A stretch of DNA of 64,000 nt. Origin: AP-15 sp963785565. GTDB taxonomy: Bacteria; Pseudomonadota; Alphaproteobacteria; ATCC43930; CGMCC-115725. The notes under the pieces were generated by a model, which saw nothing but the letters and a program-made list of their open reading frames with translations, was not told the DNA's origin and made no database searches. Shown piece after piece: positions 58,059 to 64,000 of the stretch. The DNA is taken from the NCBI GenBank assembly GCA_963785565.1, contig CAWAVV010000021.1:47889-111888 (forward strand), in the 5' to 3' direction. Each line of letters begins with the position of its first letter. Within the stretch, counting starts at the first letter, position 1. The translations under genes were made by a program, and so were the position numbers.

Positions 58059-58155
58059 CGCTTGTCTCAGCGTGCGGGCAATGTGCGGGGAATTGCGTAG
58101 TCTAATACACGAACATATCGCGGCATCGATGGCATGAAGCTCGGCCTTTGGATAG

Positions 58156-60436
58156 CTAATCCGCGGTGAATATCAGGACGCCGAGCGGCGGCAGCCGCAG
58201 GCGGATCGCGTGCTGGTGGCCATGCATCGGGCGCGGCTCGGAGTGAACTTCACCGGCGTTGCCGACGCCGCTGCCGCCATAGTCGAGAGCGTCGGTGTTG
58301 ATGCGTTCGCGGTAGCGGCCGGGGCGGGGAACCCCGATCCAATAATCCTCGCGCGGCACTGGCGTAAAATTGCACACGACGACAGCAAGCTCGAGTGGAC
58401 CGCGGCCGCGCCGCTGAAACGACACGACGCTCTCGGCCGCATTGGCGACATCGATCCATGCGAAACCGTCGGGGTCGCAGTCGAGCCGATGCAATGCCGG
58501 CGTGCCGCAGTAGAGATGGTTCAAATCGGCCACCAGCCGGCGCACCCCTTCGTGCGGCGGCTCGCCCAGCAGCTGCCAATCGAGACCGATATCGTGGTTC
58601 CACTCGCGCTGCTGTGCGAACTCGTTGCCCATGAACAGCAGTTTTTTGCCGGGATGGCTCCACATAAAGGCGAAATAGGCGCGCAGGTTCGCAAAACGTT
58701 GCCATTGGTCGCCGGCCATCTTGCTGATCAACGACCCCTTCCCGTGGACGACCTCATCGTGGCTGAGCGGCAGAATGAAGTTTTCGTGATAAGCGTAAAG
58801 CAAGCCGAAGCTCAGGTCGTTATGACTGTACTTTCGGTAAATCGGGTCGGTCGCCATGTAGCGCAGCGTGTCGTGCATCCAGCCGAGGTTCCATTTGTAA
58901 CCGAAGCCGAGCCCGCCGACATAAGTCGGGCGCGACACCATCGGCCAGGCGGTCAATTCCTCGGCGACCGAGGTGGCTCCGCTCGACTCGCCGAAGACCA
59001 GCTCGTTGACCCGCCGCAAAAACGCGATCGCCTCGAGGTTCTCCCGCCCCCCGAATGCATTCGGGATCCATTCGCCCGGCGGCCGGCTGTAATCGCGATA
59101 GAGCATCGAGGCGACCGCATCGACCCGGATGCCGTCGATGTGAAATTCGCGCAACCAATACAATGCGCTCGACAGCAGAAAATTTGCGACCTCGCGTCGG
59201 CCGAAATTGTAGATCAGGGTGTTCCAGTCGCGGTGGAAGCCCTGACGCGGGTCGGCGTGCTCGTAGAGCGCGGTACCGTCAAACCGTCCGAGACCATGCG
59301 GGTCGGTCGGAAAATGGCCCGGGACCCAATCGAGCAACAGACCCAGTCCGGCGCCGTGACAGGCCTCGACCAGGGCTCGGAAATCGTCGGGGGCGCCATA
59401 GCGGCTGGTCGGCGCGAATAACGAAACTGGCTGATATCCCCAAGATCCGTCGAACGGATACTCCATGATCGGCATGATCTCGATATGGGTAAATCCCATT
59501 TCGACGACATAAGGAACGAGCTGTTCGGCAAGCTCGCGATAGGTCAGATAGCGCCCCTGCTCGGCGAGGTTGCGGCGCCATGAGCCGAGATGAACTTCAT
59601 AGACCGAGATCGGGGATTCTCGATCATTGCGGCGCCAGCGCTCCGCCATCCAGGCGCCGTCGCGCCAGACATGGCGCGACGGGTCGGCGATGACAGACGC
59701 CGTCCCCGGCGGCTTCTCGGCTCGCTCGGCTTGCGGATCCGCCTTTAGCGGCAGGAGCTGCCCGTCCGGCCCGCGTATTTGGTATTTGTAGAGGTGACCT
59801 GGCCGTAACCCAGGCACGAATAGTTCCCAGTGGCCGCTGGACCCGCGGCGCCGCATCGCCATCCGGCGGCCGTCCCAGGCGTTGAAATCGCCAACGACAC
59901 TGACCGCTTGAGCATTGGGCGCCCACACGGCAAAGGCAATGCCCTCCACGCCTTCATGGACCATCGGATGCGCGCCAAGTTTTTGATAGCTCGCCAGATG
60001 GTTGCCTTCGGCGAGCAAGTAGATGTCGAGTTCACCCAATACCGGAGGGAAACGGTAGATGTCGTCGAATTCGCGAGCGACGCCGCCGCTCGACACCTGC
60101 AACCGATAGCGAAACGGCTCCTGCCGGCCGGGGATCTCGGCAACGAAGAAGCCCTCGCGATCGACCCGCTCCCCCTCGGCTGCGATTTGCCCGGTCGCGC
60201 TGTCGACGACCGACATCTTCTCGGTAGCCGGCAATATCGCCCGCACACATACCCCGGCGGGGATCTTGTGCATCCCGAGGAACGCAAACGGGTCGCCGTG
60301 CCGCGCTTCGATGATCGCCGCTATCTCGGGGTCGCGCCCAACCCAGTTTGGCTGGTCCGCGGCAGCCCCGACCCGGTCAAGGTCGAGCGGATCAGGCCGG
60401 CCCACATTTGGGCGCTTCGCTTCGGCGCCGACCGGA

Positions 60437-60453
<17 letters not shown>
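58156..60453 (-). CDS. glgB: 1,4-alpha-glucan branching enzyme
   Basis: 765-residue GH13 enzyme that makes alpha-1,6 branches. Two N-terminal CBM48-like modules (about 50-135 and 165-255: AFAVWAPNAQAVSVVGDFNA) precede the barrel, with PISVYEVHLGSWRRN, YPFDGSWGYQPVSLFAPTSR, LLLDWVPGHFPTD, FHIDGIRVDAVASMLYRDYS (nucleophile Asp) and ILPLSHDEVVHGKGSL. The ending is a beta domain. The N-terminal extension of about 30 residues has no domain. It overlaps the treS stop by 17 bases and lies about 97 bases upstream of glgX. Confidence 0.97.
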
Positions 60454-63801
<3,348 letters not shown>

Positions 63802-63805
<4 letters not shown>

Positions 63806-64000
63806 TCGGGCTCGTTGTGCAGTAGGCGAAAGATCAGTGCGGGGTTGGTCTCGGGATCCAGGCGGAACCGCTGGCGAGCGCCGCGGCAGATCGCGACGGA
63901 TCGGGTAAACGCCTCCTCGAGCGCGAACGCTCGATCCGCGCTCAGCCCGAGCTCCTCGAGCGGCAATTCGACATCGGCCTCATGGGGCTGATGCGGGTCG
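63802..64000 (-). CDS. glgE: Alpha-1,4-glucan:maltose-1-phosphate maltosyltransferase, C-terminal part (cut by window edge)
   Basis: Only the last 66 residues are in the window: DPHQPHEADVELPLEELGLS, then RGARQRFRLDPETNPALIF and the end RLLHNEPE. This matches the C-terminal beta domain of GlgE, which adds maltose units from maltose-1-phosphate to glucan. The position directly before treS-mak, with a 4-base stop/start overlap, supports the call. The rest lies beyond base 64000. Confidence 0.8.

Overview
The window looks like chromosome from a GC-rich alphaproteobacterium, possibly Rhodospirillales or a relative. The basis is gene content and order (ubiG / lysC / ptsP, rodZ-ispG, comF / grxC / nitrilase, an NDUFAF5-like methyltransferase, DUF1178, argJ, ppiC / secA) and codon usage by eye. 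No 16S gene is present, so the lineage is inferred. Protein names rest on motifs and reading only; nothing was searched.

Region 1 (about 1-20.6 kb) is an envelope or capsular polysaccharide locus. It holds a heptose-phosphate-type GHMP kinase, three FkbM methyltransferases (two from a recent tandem duplication), three TylF-type methyltransferase domains on two genes (one a didomain protein), another SAM methyltransferase, and a secreted beta-helix protein. It also holds a sulfotransferase with a TPR tail, an ABC exporter (KpsT-like ATPase, KpsE-like chain-length protein, and a permease fused to an N-terminal TPR array), a sugar-nucleotide epimerase/reductase and a glycosyltransferase. The likely product is an exported glycan decorated with methyl and probably sulfate groups. 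Several genes here carry single-base frameshifts, with the conserved protein continuing in the next frame.

Region 2 (21.5-39.3 kb) is core genome: ispG, rodZ, ptsP, a nitronate monooxygenase, lysC, ubiG, DUF1178, a small methyltransferase, nitrilase, glutaredoxin, comF, NDUFAF5-like methyltransferase, mutT, argJ, ppiC, secA and tRNA-Lys(CTT). Several minus-strand neighbours overlap by about 4 nt.

Region 3 (39.3-49 kb) is mixed: an RND efflux pump (permease and adaptor), DUF488, an oxygenase reductase and a cupin. These are followed by a clearly AT-richer island (about 46.8-48.6 kb) with a multi-spanning membrane protein and a PEP-CTERM-type exported protein. An exact 25-bp direct repeat lies on either side of the island.

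Region 4 (49-64 kb) is one minus-strand run of alpha-glucan and trehalose genes: glgE (cut by the edge), treS-maltokinase fusion, glgB, glgX (frameshifted), treZ, malQ and treY. It encodes both the TreS/Mak/GlgE/GlgB route (trehalose to maltose-1-phosphate to glucan) and the GlgX/MalQ/TreY/TreZ route (glucan back to trehalose).

The repeated single-base indels inside otherwise conserved genes (4.6, 13.7-17.7, 23.0 and 56.2 kb) are the main caution. They may be consensus errors rather than real pseudogenes, and reads would decide.
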